This document shows, one piece after another, positions 51,441-60,364 of a stretch of 64,000 bases of DNA (positions are counted from its first letter, which is position 1; each line of letters begins with the position of its first letter). A model generated the notes under the pieces. It was not told the DNA's origin and made no database searches. It saw only the letters and a program-made list of their open reading frames with translations. Location: assembly GCF_004006395.2 (NCBI RefSeq), contig NZ_CP029758.2, forward strand, positions 1,984,001 through 2,048,000. Direction: 5' to 3'. The stretch is from Clostridium sp. AWRP. GTDB taxonomy: Bacteria; Bacillota; Clostridia; Clostridiales; Clostridiaceae. The position numbers and the translations under genes were made by a program.

Positions 51441-51725
51441 TTAATAAGTTCGCAATACTGTAAGTGGAGCATGCTTATGACCGGGAAAATCCAAATTCTT
51501 GTGTCTAGTAAGGCTGTCTGTGATGTTTATTAGATCTCCTGCTCCAAGTGCATTGATTTCTTCTGCAGCAGTATATCTACCGTTGTTTCTCATTATTCCT
51601 CCTACATTTCCTAGGCCAAGTACCATGTCGGTTTTTTCATATATAACTACATCAGCACCTGCTTTTTTGGCAGATAAAGCTGCAGCACATCCAGACCATC
51701 CTGATCCAATTACTATTATTTTCAT
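51441..51725 (-). pseudogene. N-terminal part of the interrupted FAD-dependent oxidoreductase
   Basis: 94 codons. MKIIVIGSGWSGCAAALSAKKAGADVVIYEKTD is a Rossmann FAD-binding start (GxGxxG with Glu at the end of strand 2). NVGGIMRNNGRYTAAEE... runs to FPGHKHA, after which PLTVLRTY-stop is encoded by the inserted element. Its continuation is at 48398. RBS AGGAGGTATTTTTT. It lies 12 bases after the reductase gene, in one operon. Confidence 0.85.
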
Positions 51726-51737
51726 AAAAAATACCTC

Positions 51738-52724
51738 CTATAATAATCTTCTACCTTTAAATAAATCTCTTGGATCCATTTGCACCTTGCACAGCCTTCT
51801 AACTATGTCACCATCATAGTGTTTGGTGCAGCTTGCGCATATTCCTTCACCGCAGCTCATTTTGGAATTATTGCAGCAGGAAAAGTTTATGAATTTGTTT
51901 TGTGAACTGTTTATTTTATCTATAAAATCTATAATTTTATAACTCATTATATCCGGGCCTCCACAGTGTACTAAATTTATGGAATTTTCCCGGAGAATTT
52001 TTTTAAGCATTAATTTAAATTTCTCAGATAGATTTCCATCATCCAATATAGTGCAATCTAACACTTTTGATTTGCATCCCTTAAAATAATCCTCATAAAA
52101 ATTTTCTTTGAATTGTGTGTCAATAATAGAGATAAGCTTGTTCTTATTTGAATATAATTTTTTCATAACTGGAATGGAAGGAGCAATTCCTATGCCTCGG
52201 GCTATAATTAATGATATGCCATCTTTGGCATTAGAAATATTTGAAAGTCCCATTATTCCATTTGAAAACGGTCCTCTAAGAAGTATTTTATCGCCTTTAT
52301 TTAATTTAAAAAGAACTTTAGTTTTTGTGCCGCTTGATTTTATTGCAACATCGAGAGTATTGTTTGTATTATCTGCATTTATAATGGAAATTGGTACGTC
52401 ATAATAATTTACACTTTCCTTATTTCTTAAAAATACAAAGCTTCCAGGATTTGATAATTCTCTTACTAAGTTTTCTGGTGCTTCTAAAGTAAACATGCAA
52501 AGAGAATCTTTAGCTACTTTTTTGTCTAATATAGGACAATCATAAGTTTTTCTTAAATTTTTTGCTTTTTTACCATTAGAAATATATTGTTCATATATAC
52601 AAACTCCACACCAGTCTTTGCATTGGCAAAACTCTTCACCGGAAAGTTGAGAGCATAGTATACAGTCATTGGTTTCTGCTAGGTGGCATGGACAATATTC
52701 ACTTCCTGCATCAATACAATACAT
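51738..52724 (-). CDS. Ferredoxin-NAD(P) reductase-like / PyrK-type electron transfer protein
   Basis: 328 residues. A Cys-rich N-terminus (CPCHLAETNDCILCSQ...CQCKDWCGVCIY, about 12-46) precedes a flavin-binding barrel (PENLVRELSNPGSFVFLRN, about 104-122), an NAD(P) fold (ISLIIARGIGIAPSIPVMKKL) and a C-terminal [2Fe-2S] set (CCNNSKMSCGEGICASC, about 283-299). It would pass electrons between NAD(P)H and the flavoprotein encoded next in the operon, which is disrupted here. The physiological acceptor is unknown. Confidence 0.8.
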   Translation of the reverse strand: MYCIDAGSEYCPCHLAETNDCILCSQLSGEEFCQCKDWCGVCIYEQYISNGKKAKNLRKTYDCPILDKKVAKDSLCMFTLEAPENLVRELSNPGSFVFLRNKESVNYYDVPISIINADNTNNTLDVAIKSSGTKTKVLFKLNKGDKILLRGPFSNGIMGLSNISNAKDGISLIIARGIGIAPSIPVMKKLYSNKNKLISIIDTQFKENFYEDYFKGCKSKVLDCTILDDGNLSEKFKLMLKKILRENSINLVHCGGPDIMSYKIIDFIDKINSSQNKFINFSCCNNSKMSCGEGICASCTKHYDGDIVRRLCKVQMDPRDLFKGRRLL

Positions 52725-52870
52725 GTAAATAACCTCCGTTGATATTATTATAAAACTATGTACAATATTAGATTATTTTTCAGAATCATTTTTGTTACTT
52801 TAAAATGAAAAACTATGTTAGAATAAAAACATTGACTGCTAAATTTAATTACTTAGATAGGGGTGTTTTG

Positions 52871-53734
52871 TTGAAAAAAGGATACATATATTCTGTATTG
52901 TCTGCCATATTATTTGGAACTTGCGGAATCATAATAAAAATTGCTTTCTCGGAAGGGGCAAATTCTATAAATATATTGACACTTCAATATATGATGTCAA
53001 TTCCAATTATGTTTTTAGGCATACTTATAATAGATAGTAAGGCTTTAAAAATAGGGAAAAAGGATTTATATCACACAGCAGTTCTTGGTATAGTAGGTAA
53101 TACTTTTATGACGATTTTCTATTATATGGCTTTTAATTATCTTGATGTTTCAATGGTTACCATACTGCTTTATACATATCCTGCTATGGTTTTTATTTAT
53201 TCAGTAGTATTTCAAAAAATGCAGGTAAGTTCTAATAAGATTTTTGCTCTTATTGTAACTTTTATAGGTTGTTTTTTAGCTTTGGGTCTTAACCAAGGGA
53301 TAAAGACCTTTTCAACCAAGGGTTTTATGTACGGAATTCTAGCGGCAGTATTTTATGCTTTTATGAATGTATATACGGAGAAAAAAATGGATAAATTAAA
53401 CCCACTTGCAGTTAACTTTTACTCTATTATTTTTTCATTTTTATCTTTAATAATTTTTAAATTTCCAGTGGATGTGTTTAGACAGGATTTGAACGGAAAA
53501 TTAATTGCTTGCATTGTAATATTAGGAGTGTTTTGTGAGATAATACCTTTAACTTTGCTTTACGCAGCAATTAAACATATTGGGGCTTTAAAAGTTTCAA
53601 TAATAGGAAATCTAGAAATACCTACAGCTATGTTTCTTTCCTTTTTTATTTTAAAGGAACATTTAACACTACTTCAAGTTTTTGGAGCAGCACTTGTCAT
53701 TTATGCCGTTTATAGTATAAAAAAAATGGATTGA
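52871..53734 (+). CDS. EamA/DMT-family transporter
   Basis: 287 residues from TTG 52871 (AGGGGTG 6 bases upstream; the longer frame from 52805 has no site and adds a non-membrane start). Ten hydrophobic segments in two EamA halves: GYIYSVLSAILFGTCGIIIKIAF (first) and GFMYGILAAVFYAFMNVYTEKKM (second), ending FGAALVIYAVYSIKKMD. Such proteins export amino acids or metabolites; the substrate cannot be told. Divergent from the reductase operon. Confidence 0.88.
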   Translation: MKKGYIYSVLSAILFGTCGIIIKIAFSEGANSINILTLQYMMSIPIMFLGILIIDSKALKIGKKDLYHTAVLGIVGNTFMTIFYYMAFNYLDVSMVTILLYTYPAMVFIYSVVFQKMQVSSNKIFALIVTFIGCFLALGLNQGIKTFSTKGFMYGILAAVFYAFMNVYTEKKMDKLNPLAVNFYSIIFSFLSLIIFKFPVDVFRQDLNGKLIACIVILGVFCEIIPLTLLYAAIKHIGALKVSIIGNLEIPTAMFLSFFILKEHLTLLQVFGAALVIYAVYSIKKMD

Positions 53735-53743
53735 TTTTTATTT

Positions 53744-53778
53744 AGTTATCACAGTCATATTAGGTGACTATGATAACT
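53744..53778 (+). terminator. Long hairpin after the transporter gene
   Basis: AGTTATCACAGTCA pairs with TGACTATGATAACT (53744-53757 with 53765-53778, one mismatch). It lacks a clear T-run but stands 10 bases after the stop. Confidence 0.55.
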
Positions 53779-53854
53779 ATTTCAGACTGAAAATTGAGAT
53801 TCATACATTAATAGACAAAGTATATTAATGGAAGAGAATATTTAGATATGAAAA

Positions 53855-53974
53855 TTATTTTAAAGATTTTTGTTTTTTTCTGTAAGAACAAGCTTTATTT
53901 TCGATAGTATCTAGAGATTCACTTAGACATTCTTCAATAACATCAGGTGTTATTAATATATTTTCTTTTTTCAA
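53855..53974 (-). CDS. Small protein with strong ribosome site (39 aa)
   Basis: TTG start with AAGGAGGCGAT 4 bases upstream; product (M)KKENILITPDVIEECLSESL... ending ACSYRKKQKSLK. The site is perfect and the codons are typical, so it is probably real. No family recognised. It lies just left of the IS1202-like element and may have been cut off from an operon by it. Confidence 0.5.
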   Translation of the reverse strand: MKKENILITPDVIEECLSESLDTIENKACSYRKKQKSLK

Positions 53975-54032
53975 ATTATCGCCTCCTTCTATTCATTAAA
54001 TTTAATTATATTCTATTAAACGGAATATGTCA

Positions 54033-54060
54033 ACTTAATTATTTGAAATACAGATTTTTT
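54033..54060 (+). repeat. 28-bp target duplication of the IS1202-like element (left)
   Basis: A 28-bp segment beginning ACTTAATT and ending GATTTTTT is repeated exactly at 55711-55738 on the other side of the element. Duplications of 24-29 bp are a property of the IS1202 group. Confidence 0.85.
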
Positions 54061-55710
54061 TATGATTGAATTGTGATAATGTCTTAGTATACCGCATTTG
54101 ATTATGTCCCAAATAAATAAGTTTATAGTATAATAAAACCTCATGACTAAGAAGTGAGGTGGACAAAATCAGAAAGGTAGTTTTAACAATGAATGAGAAT
54201 GCAAAATATAACATAATCAAGAAATTAGTAGAGAGCAATGGTAACAAGCAAAGAGCTGCTGTACAGATTAACTGTACTGTTAGGCACATTAACAGAATGA
54301 TTAAAGGGTATAAAGAGCAGGGAAAAGCCTTTTTTATACATGGAAATCGTGGTAAAAAACCTGTCCATGCTTTAGATAATTCTACAAAACAGACTATTGT
54401 TGACTTATATCGAACAAAATATGAAGGCACCAATTTAACTCATTTTTCAGAACTCTTAAAAGAATTTGAAGGAATCAAAGTTTCATCAAACACTATACGT
54501 TCCATCCTTTTGCAGGAATTCATCCTGTCTCCTAAGGCAAAACGTTCTTCTAAGAAGGCTCTATACACTAAACTTAAAGATATGCAAAAATCTACAAAGT
54601 CAAAAAAGCAGGCTAGTGTTATTCAAAGTTCTATTCTTGCTATCGAAGATGCTCATCCTAGGCGTCCGAGATGTGCCTACTTTGGAGAAATGCTTCAGAT
54701 GGATGCTTCTCTTCATCCTTGGTTTGGTGGAGAAAAAAGTCAGCTTCATATAGCTGTAGATGATGCCACAGGTGCTATTGTAGGTGCTTATTTCGATGTT
54801 CAAGAAACGCTAAATGGATATTACCATGTACTTGAGCAAATATTGAAAACCTATGGTATTCCTTATATGTTTTACACCGATAGGCGTACAGTTTTTGAGT
54901 ATAAACAAAAGAAATCCCCTTCTATCGAAGAGGACACTTTTACCCAATTCGGTTATGCCTGCAAGCAGTTAGGAATTGAGATTAAAACCAGCAGCATTCC
55001 ACAAGCCAAGGGGCGTGTGGAACGAATGTTTCAAACACTGCAATCACGACTTCCTATCGAATTGCGTTTAGCTGGTATAAGCACGATTGAGCAGGCAAAT
55101 GAATTTTTAAACTCCTACATAAAAAAATTCAATGCTCGATTTGCTTTACCTGTTGATAATATCAAATCTGTATTCGAAACGCAACCTGATATTGAGAAAA
55201 TCAATTTAATTCTTGGTGTACTTGATAGTAGGAAAGTAGACAATGGGAGTTGTGTAAAATACAATAAAAGATATTATCTTCCAGTAGATGCTAATGGTCA
55301 CCCAGTATATTACCATAAAGGTACCTGCGGTATAGTAATAAAGGCATTTAACAATGATCTATATTTTTGTGCAAACGAAAAAGTTTATGCACTTGAATTG
55401 CTTCCGGATCATGTTCCTTCATCAAAAAATTTTGATCTTGCGAAGACCTCAAAAACTCCAAAGAAACACTATATACCGCCGATGAGTCACCCATGGAAGC
55501 AGGCTTCATTTGAACATTATTGCAATAAGCAGGCTCATAGACAAAAAGAAAACATAGCTTAAAGAACTAAAAAGCCCTTTTACTTAAAAAACTTTAAGTT
55601 GATGGATGTGTTTGCTATACCTAAAAATAATGTTATAAGCGTAACAAAGCACCAGCTATTGCTGGTGCTAATAATTAAAACTTTTTGGGACATTTTCAAA
55701 ATTAGTTGAC
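54061..55710 (+). mobile_element. IS1202-like (ISNCY) insertion sequence, about 1,650 bp
   Basis: Ends set by the 28-bp duplication. The terminal inverted repeats are imperfect (left near TTGAATTGTGATAATGTC, right in reverse AATTTTGAAAATGTCCC). It holds one transposase gene and, after it, a strong hairpin AGCACCAGC/GCTGGTGCT (about 55648-55670). It lies in an intergenic area. Confidence 0.85.
54189..55562 (+). CDS. IS1202-like DDE transposase
   Basis: 457 residues from ATG 54189 (AAAGGTAG upstream; a GTG at 54159 would add 10 residues). An N-terminal helix-turn-helix (NGNKQRAAVQINCTVRHINRMIKGY) precedes an rve integrase core: Asp in LQMDASLHPWFG (about 171), Asp in FYTDRRTVF (about 231), Glu in AKGRVERMFQTLQ (about 279). 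It appears intact. Confidence 0.92.
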   Translation: MNENAKYNIIKKLVESNGNKQRAAVQINCTVRHINRMIKGYKEQGKAFFIHGNRGKKPVHALDNSTKQTIVDLYRTKYEGTNLTHFSELLKEFEGIKVSSNTIRSILLQEFILSPKAKRSSKKALYTKLKDMQKSTKSKKQASVIQSSILAIEDAHPRRPRCAYFGEMLQMDASLHPWFGGEKSQLHIAVDDATGAIVGAYFDVQETLNGYYHVLEQILKTYGIPYMFYTDRRTVFEYKQKKSPSIEEDTFTQFGYACKQLGIEIKTSSIPQAKGRVERMFQTLQSRLPIELRLAGISTIEQANEFLNSYIKKFNARFALPVDNIKSVFETQPDIEKINLILGVLDSRKVDNGSCVKYNKRYYLPVDANGHPVYYHKGTCGIVIKAFNNDLYFCANEKVYALELLPDHVPSSKNFDLAKTSKTPKKHYIPPMSHPWKQASFEHYCNKQAHRQKENIA

Positions 55711-55876
55711 ACTTAATTATTTGAAATACAGATTTTTTATTGGAACAATATATAGTATATAGTTATATATGCTAAAATATGACTATGATTATAACTAATA
55801 ATTAAATATTCTCATGTAATTTTTTTAATATGTAAATACTATAAATAGTAATATATTAAAAATAGGGGGGATATTA
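55711..55876 (+). other. Promoter area of the CWB2-IseA gene
   Basis: Right duplication of the IS (55711-55738), then AT-rich DNA with TATA-rich stretches and a GGGGGGAT ribosome site at 55864-55871. Insertion of the IS 140 bases upstream may have cut older control sites or supplied new ones. Confidence 0.4.
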
Positions 55877-57331
55877 GTGAAGAAAATCATAGCTTTCATA
55901 ATTTCGATAGTTATATCAACATGTGGAGGAGAATTTGTATATGCTAAAACTGCTTATGGTGTAAGTAGAATAAGCGGGTCAAATAGATATGAAACATCTG
56001 TAAATATAGCAAATAGTTTTAGCAGCGACAAATTGGAAAATGTAATTATTGCAAGTGGAAATAATTTTCCAGATGCCTTAGCAGGCTCTGTGCTTTCAAA
56101 AAAAGAAAATGCTCCTATATTGTTAGTAGGAAAAGATGTAAGTTCCAGTGGAGATTCTATTAACTTTATAAAAAATAAGTTAGATAGAGAAGGAACTATC
56201 TACATATTAGGAGGGAAATCATCTGTAAGTGAAAATTTTGAGAGCTATTTTAATTCATTAGGATACAGCAGCGTTAAAAGATTAGGTGGAAAAAATAGAT
56301 TTGATACAAATTTTACAATTGACAGATATTTAATGACAGAAAAAGGTACTCCAGCGGTTATAGTAAATGCTTATGGATTTGCAGATGCTTTAAGTGTTTC
56401 AAGTATTGCTGCGTCAAAAGGATATCCTATTATCATGACTAATTCATTTAACTTAGCTGATGAAACAAAAGAAACACTGAAAAATATAGAGCCATCTAAA
56501 GTATTTATTATTGGGGGAGAATCATCAGTAGCAGGTAATATAGTAAGTCAGTTAAAAGAAATTGTCCCATCACTCAATAGTAATAGCATAATAAGAATAG
56601 GGGGCATGAATAGATATGATACATCCTTAAATGTATGTAAATACTTTAATCAAACTTCAAATGAAGCTGTTATTGCAAGTGGTAAGAATTTTCCTGATGC
56701 GTTATCTGCCAGTGCACTGGCTGCAAAAAACAATGCACCTATAATATTGACAGATGGAACTAATATATCAGATCAGAAACAATACTTGGATGGATGCAAC
56801 TGTGAAAAGGTTATTTTAATAGGTGGCACTGGAGCTGTAAGTGAAGATGTACAGAATGCTTTAGAGGGCAAAATTGTTATTTCAAATGAGGATGCTAAAA
56901 AATTACTGCTTCAGGGTGACGATGCTTTTAAGAAAATATTAAAAATTAATGTGGATGGAAACTCTTATATGGATGTATCAGGTGTAAGCTATGCTCCCGT
57001 AACAGATAATATAGGAGAATACAATTCCGTAAGTAAAGATTTAAATGAAAACTATGGTTTGAACAATTATTATACGAAGGATTTTGTAAATACTCTAATA
57101 AATTTTATGTTTAAAGATATTGATGGTAAAATTTATATGAGATATGGAAATCCTGAACCTAGACTTATTGTTAAAGATTCTGAAGTAATTTCTAAGAAAT
57201 ATAATGGTAATAAAGCAGATATTATGTTAAAGGGTTATTATTTTGGAGAGTTATCCTATGCCAATGCCACTTTAGTTTACGATGGAAATAGGTGGCTTAT
57301 AGATAAGTTTGATAACTGGGGAGTAGAGTAA
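55877..57331 (+). CDS. Surface protein: three CWB2 repeats plus IseA-like inhibitor domain
   Basis: 484 residues from GTG. Signal peptide (KKIIAFIISIVISTCGGEFVYA, cut near 24). Three CWB2 cell-wall-binding repeats (about 30-130, 131-225, 226-325) with the marks RISGSNRYETS, NVIIASGNNFPDALAGS and YILGGKSSVS. The C-terminal 155 residues (EDAKKLLLQGDDAFKKIL...GKIYMRYGNPEPRLIVK...YDGNRWLIDKFDNWG) resemble IseA/YoeB, which blocks DL-endopeptidases. It may therefore tune NlpC/P60 wall hydrolases at the surface. Confidence 0.85.
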   Translation: MKKIIAFIISIVISTCGGEFVYAKTAYGVSRISGSNRYETSVNIANSFSSDKLENVIIASGNNFPDALAGSVLSKKENAPILLVGKDVSSSGDSINFIKNKLDREGTIYILGGKSSVSENFESYFNSLGYSSVKRLGGKNRFDTNFTIDRYLMTEKGTPAVIVNAYGFADALSVSSIAASKGYPIIMTNSFNLADETKETLKNIEPSKVFIIGGESSVAGNIVSQLKEIVPSLNSNSIIRIGGMNRYDTSLNVCKYFNQTSNEAVIASGKNFPDALSASALAAKNNAPIILTDGTNISDQKQYLDGCNCEKVILIGGTGAVSEDVQNALEGKIVISNEDAKKLLLQGDDAFKKILKINVDGNSYMDVSGVSYAPVTDNIGEYNSVSKDLNENYGLNNYYTKDFVNTLINFMFKDIDGKIYMRYGNPEPRLIVKDSEVISKKYNGNKADIMLKGYYFGELSYANATLVYDGNRWLIDKFDNWGVE

Positions 57332-57344
57332 TTTACCTTGCAAT

Positions 57345-57385
57345 AAAAGAAGACTATGAATTTTTAAAATTTATAATCTTCTTTT
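57345..57385 (+). terminator. Rho-independent terminator
   Basis: AAAAGAAGA pairs with TCTTCTTTT (57345-57353 with 57377-57385), ending in T and 13 bases after the stop of the CWB2-IseA gene. Confidence 0.75.
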
Positions 57386-57606
57386 TATTACAAACTTTAG
57401 GCAAAATAATCTCTTGAATAAGATGAAAAATATGTTGACTTTATGCTATTCTACTTTTATATTTTATTCAATACCGTATTGAAGATTAGGTATAATAAGC
57501 TATACTAAAACTGTTATATTTATACTATAGTGTCTGTATTGATTTTTGATATAGAGAATACTATAATAGCCAATATAGGCAGTTTGAGACGGAAGGTGCT
57601 ATATTT

Positions 57607-59475
57607 ATGGTGAGTACTTTAGAAAAAGAGCTATTTCTCATAATTCACAATTTGAGAATGACAGGATATGTTTCTTTTTATAGTAGATATAAAACAGCAT
57701 TTTTTATTACAGTAATCATAGTTGCAGTGCTATTGTCATTTATAATTGCATTTTTTATAAATATTAAAAAAAGAAATTTAATGGAGCAAAGATATAAACT
57801 AGCTGTAGAAAGTTCTAACATTGCTATTTGGGAGTATGACATAGAGAAAAATGATTTTTTTGCTTCAGATAAGTGGGAAGAAATTACTGGGTACAAGGTT
57901 AGTAAAAATGATAATCTTAAGATCATATTAGAAAAATTGTTGCCAGATGAAAATAAAAATATAATGTTAAATTATTTGGAGAATCATCTAGCAGGGATAG
58001 CTCCTTTTTATGAATGTGAGTTTAAATTAGCAACTAAATGTGGAAAGAAAAAATGGATTTTTATTAGAGCAAAGGCACTTAGAAATGCAAAAGGAAAAGC
58101 TTTAAAAATAGCAGGATATGTTACTGATATTACAGAACAAAAACTTATACAGGATAAAAATAAATATCTAGGCTATTATGATAGTTTAACAGATCTTCCT
58201 AATAGAAAAACGTTTCAAGATAAGCTAGATAAGGTATTGAAAGACTCTAGTGAAAATGATAAAAAAGGAGCATTACTTTTTATAGATTTAGATAATTTTA
58301 AAAGGGTAAATGATACTTTAGGTCATCAATGTGGGGACAAGCTTCTTCAATATGTGGCAAATAAGCTAAAAAATATTATAACAGAAGATAATACTGTATT
58401 TAGATTAGGTGGAGATGAATTTTTGATAATACGACATGATATAAAGGATAAGAATGATGTTGTAAAAGTTTGTAATAAAATAATGTTCGCATTTAAAGCA
58501 CCATTTGAAATAAACGAAAAGTTAATTCCAATTAGTACTAGTATAGGCATCTCCATGTATCCTCAGGATGGGACTACAGCTGATTCTTTACTAAAAAATT
58601 CAGATATAGCTATGTATAAAGCAAAAGATTTATGTAAAGGAACATATAAATTTTATAATAGAAGGATGTCTTATGAGGTTTCGAGAAAAGCAGAACTAGA
58701 AGAGGGGCTTAGAACTGCTTTAGAAAATAATCAATTTCAGTTATATTACCAACCTGAAATTGACTGTAAAACTGGGGAAATCAAAGCTATGGAAGCCTTA
58801 TTAAGGTGGAAAATTATGAAAAATGAATTCGTTTCTCCAGTTGAATTTATTCCCGTAGCTAAAGACACATCATTAATAGTTCCTATTGGTAAGTGGGTAC
58901 TAGAAACTGCTTGTAAGCAGCATAAACAATGGTTAGATAAAGGATATGATTTTGGCATTATGTCAGTAAGTGTCTCAAAAGTCCAATTGCAGCATCCAAG
59001 TTTTTTTAAAATGGTAAAAGCAGTTTTACATGAAAGTAATCTTCCACCAGAACTTTTGGAAATTCAAATTACGGAAAGTGAAGTTATGCAATCTTTACAA
59101 TCTAATATAGCTGTCTTAGAAAAGTTGAGAAGACTTGGAATAAGCATTGCTCTAGACGATTTTGGAACAGGTTATTCTTCATTAAATTATTTGAGATTAC
59201 TTCCTATAAATACTCTTAAAATCGATAAATTTTTCATTAATCGAATTCATATTAATTCCAAAGATTGTTCTGTAGTGGACGGCATAATAAATCTATCTCA
59301 CAAGATGAATATAAGTGTAGTTGCTGAAGGAGTGGAGTTTATAAAACAATTTGAAATACTTCGATCTATGAACTGTAATAAAGTTGAAGGGTACCTGTTT
59401 GGTAAGCCTGTGCCTGTAGAAAATATTGAAACTGTGGTTTATTCAGTAGGTAAGTTTAATCACATGTTGGCATAA
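57607..59475 (+). CDS. PAS-GGDEF-EAL cyclic-di-GMP protein
   Basis: 622 residues. One membrane helix (about 31-55), PAS domain (about 60-180; AIWEYDIEKNDFFASDKWEEITGY...IAGYVTDITEQK), GGDEF domain (about 190-350) with intact RLGGDEF (about 265), EAL domain (about 365-610) with EALLRW (about 395), ITES (about 488), DDFGTGYSSL (about 516) and AEGVE. The Mg-binding Asn of the VNVS segment is Ser (MSVSVSKVQL, about 452) and the late QGY is VEGYLFGKP. The cyclase looks active; hydrolysis may be impaired. RBS GGAAGG. Confidence 0.92.
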   Translation: MVSTLEKELFLIIHNLRMTGYVSFYSRYKTAFFITVIIVAVLLSFIIAFFINIKKRNLMEQRYKLAVESSNIAIWEYDIEKNDFFASDKWEEITGYKVSKNDNLKIILEKLLPDENKNIMLNYLENHLAGIAPFYECEFKLATKCGKKKWIFIRAKALRNAKGKALKIAGYVTDITEQKLIQDKNKYLGYYDSLTDLPNRKTFQDKLDKVLKDSSENDKKGALLFIDLDNFKRVNDTLGHQCGDKLLQYVANKLKNIITEDNTVFRLGGDEFLIIRHDIKDKNDVVKVCNKIMFAFKAPFEINEKLIPISTSIGISMYPQDGTTADSLLKNSDIAMYKAKDLCKGTYKFYNRRMSYEVSRKAELEEGLRTALENNQFQLYYQPEIDCKTGEIKAMEALLRWKIMKNEFVSPVEFIPVAKDTSLIVPIGKWVLETACKQHKQWLDKGYDFGIMSVSVSKVQLQHPSFFKMVKAVLHESNLPPELLEIQITESEVMQSLQSNIAVLEKLRRLGISIALDDFGTGYSSLNYLRLLPINTLKIDKFFINRIHINSKDCSVVDGIINLSHKMNISVVAEGVEFIKQFEILRSMNCNKVEGYLFGKPVPVENIETVVYSVGKFNHMLA

Positions 59476-59521
59476 GTTTAATATGATTGTATTTAAATAT
59501 ATTATGTTGTTATACAAAAAT

Positions 59522-59622
59522 AAGGGGTTGTCACACTGAAAATAAATTCTACAACATATTGTATTAGCAAGTGAATTATAAAACGATATGTTGTATGTAA
59601 ATTACTTAGTGCAACAGCCCTT
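59522..59622. repeat. MITE-like inverted repeat (about 100 bp)
   Basis: Left end AAGGGGTTGTCACACT and right end, in reverse, AAGGGCTGTTGCACT; the inner arms ACAACATAT/ATATGTTGT (about 59551 and 59586) pair exactly. No coding capacity. GGGCTGTTGCA-type ends resemble those of IS1182-like elements. It may alternatively be a large terminator between converging genes. Confidence 0.45.
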
Positions 59623-59637
59623 TTCTTAATAAATTTG

Positions 59638-60333
59638 TTAATGTTTCCCTGCCAACTCCTGATCTTTTTTAGGATTTGCAAAGCTAGGTTCTGTAGGATT
59701 AGGGTCTCCATAGTATCTACCTGGTGTTGAAAGGTCAAAATACAATTTGGAATCTTGAGTTACACCAAAATCCTTATTTGAACCTGTATCTTTAACTTTA
59801 TTTAGTGCCTCTCTAAATAGTGCATTGTGAGCTTCTTCACGTTCTAGTAAGAAATTTATTGTCTCACGTACATACTTATCGTTGATTTGACGATATAGGT
59901 ATTCATATACTACTTTTGCCCTTTGTTCGGATGCTATATTTGAAAGCAAGTCTGCCACAATATCTCCTGTAACGGTTACATAATTTGCAGTCCATGGCTC
60001 GCCAGAAGAGTTCATTAATACTGGCGTTAACCCACCTAATACGTGAGTTTCAATTTCCCCACTACCTACTGAATTGAAATCAACTGAATGACCGTTTAAC
60101 AAATTTACAGTCTGTGCAACCATTTCCATATGGCTGAGTTCTTCTGAACCAATATCCAAAAATAAATCTTTTATTGCAGGATCATTTACTCTAAAACTCT
60201 GGGATAAGTACTGCATGGCAGCTGTAGTTTCACCGCATCCACCACCTAGTTGCTCTTGCATTAGTACTGCATACTGTGGATTGGGTTTTTCTACTTTAAC
60301 TTCTTTTAAAAGTGCTTTTTCATGTTTAAACAT
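59638..60333 (-). CDS. Manganese catalase
   Basis: 231 residues. The ferritin-like di-manganese ligands are visible: Glu35 in GGCGETTAAM, Glu65 and His68 in GSEELSHMEMVAQ, and in the second half SEQRAKVVYEYLYRQ and EREEAHNALF. The C-terminal tail (TPGRYYGDPNPTEPSFANPKKDQ) is typical. It turns hydrogen peroxide into water and oxygen; in clostridia such proteins protect cells or spore coats (CotJC-like). RBS AAGGAGAGG. Confidence 0.93.
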   Translation of the reverse strand: MFKHEKALLKEVKVEKPNPQYAVLMQEQLGGGCGETTAAMQYLSQSFRVNDPAIKDLFLDIGSEELSHMEMVAQTVNLLNGHSVDFNSVGSGEIETHVLGGLTPVLMNSSGEPWTANYVTVTGDIVADLLSNIASEQRAKVVYEYLYRQINDKYVRETINFLLEREEAHNALFREALNKVKDTGSNKDFGVTQDSKLYFDLSTPGRYYGDPNPTEPSFANPKKDQELAGKH

Positions 60334-60364
60334 TAGTATATCAACCTCTCCTTCATTTTGTAAT

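Larger units (their letters stand above)
48399..51473. mobile_element. 3.07-kb serine-recombinase element in the oxidoreductase gene
   Basis: Bounded by AGCATG (CATGCT on the minus strand) at 48393-48398 and 51468-51473. Removing one copy and the DNA between restores HKHA|WLYDVNKIEP in frame. It holds a large serine recombinase 28 bases from one end, two small genes and a Rad52-like gene on the other strand. The content suggests a reduced prophage or a small integrative element. Confidence 0.85.
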
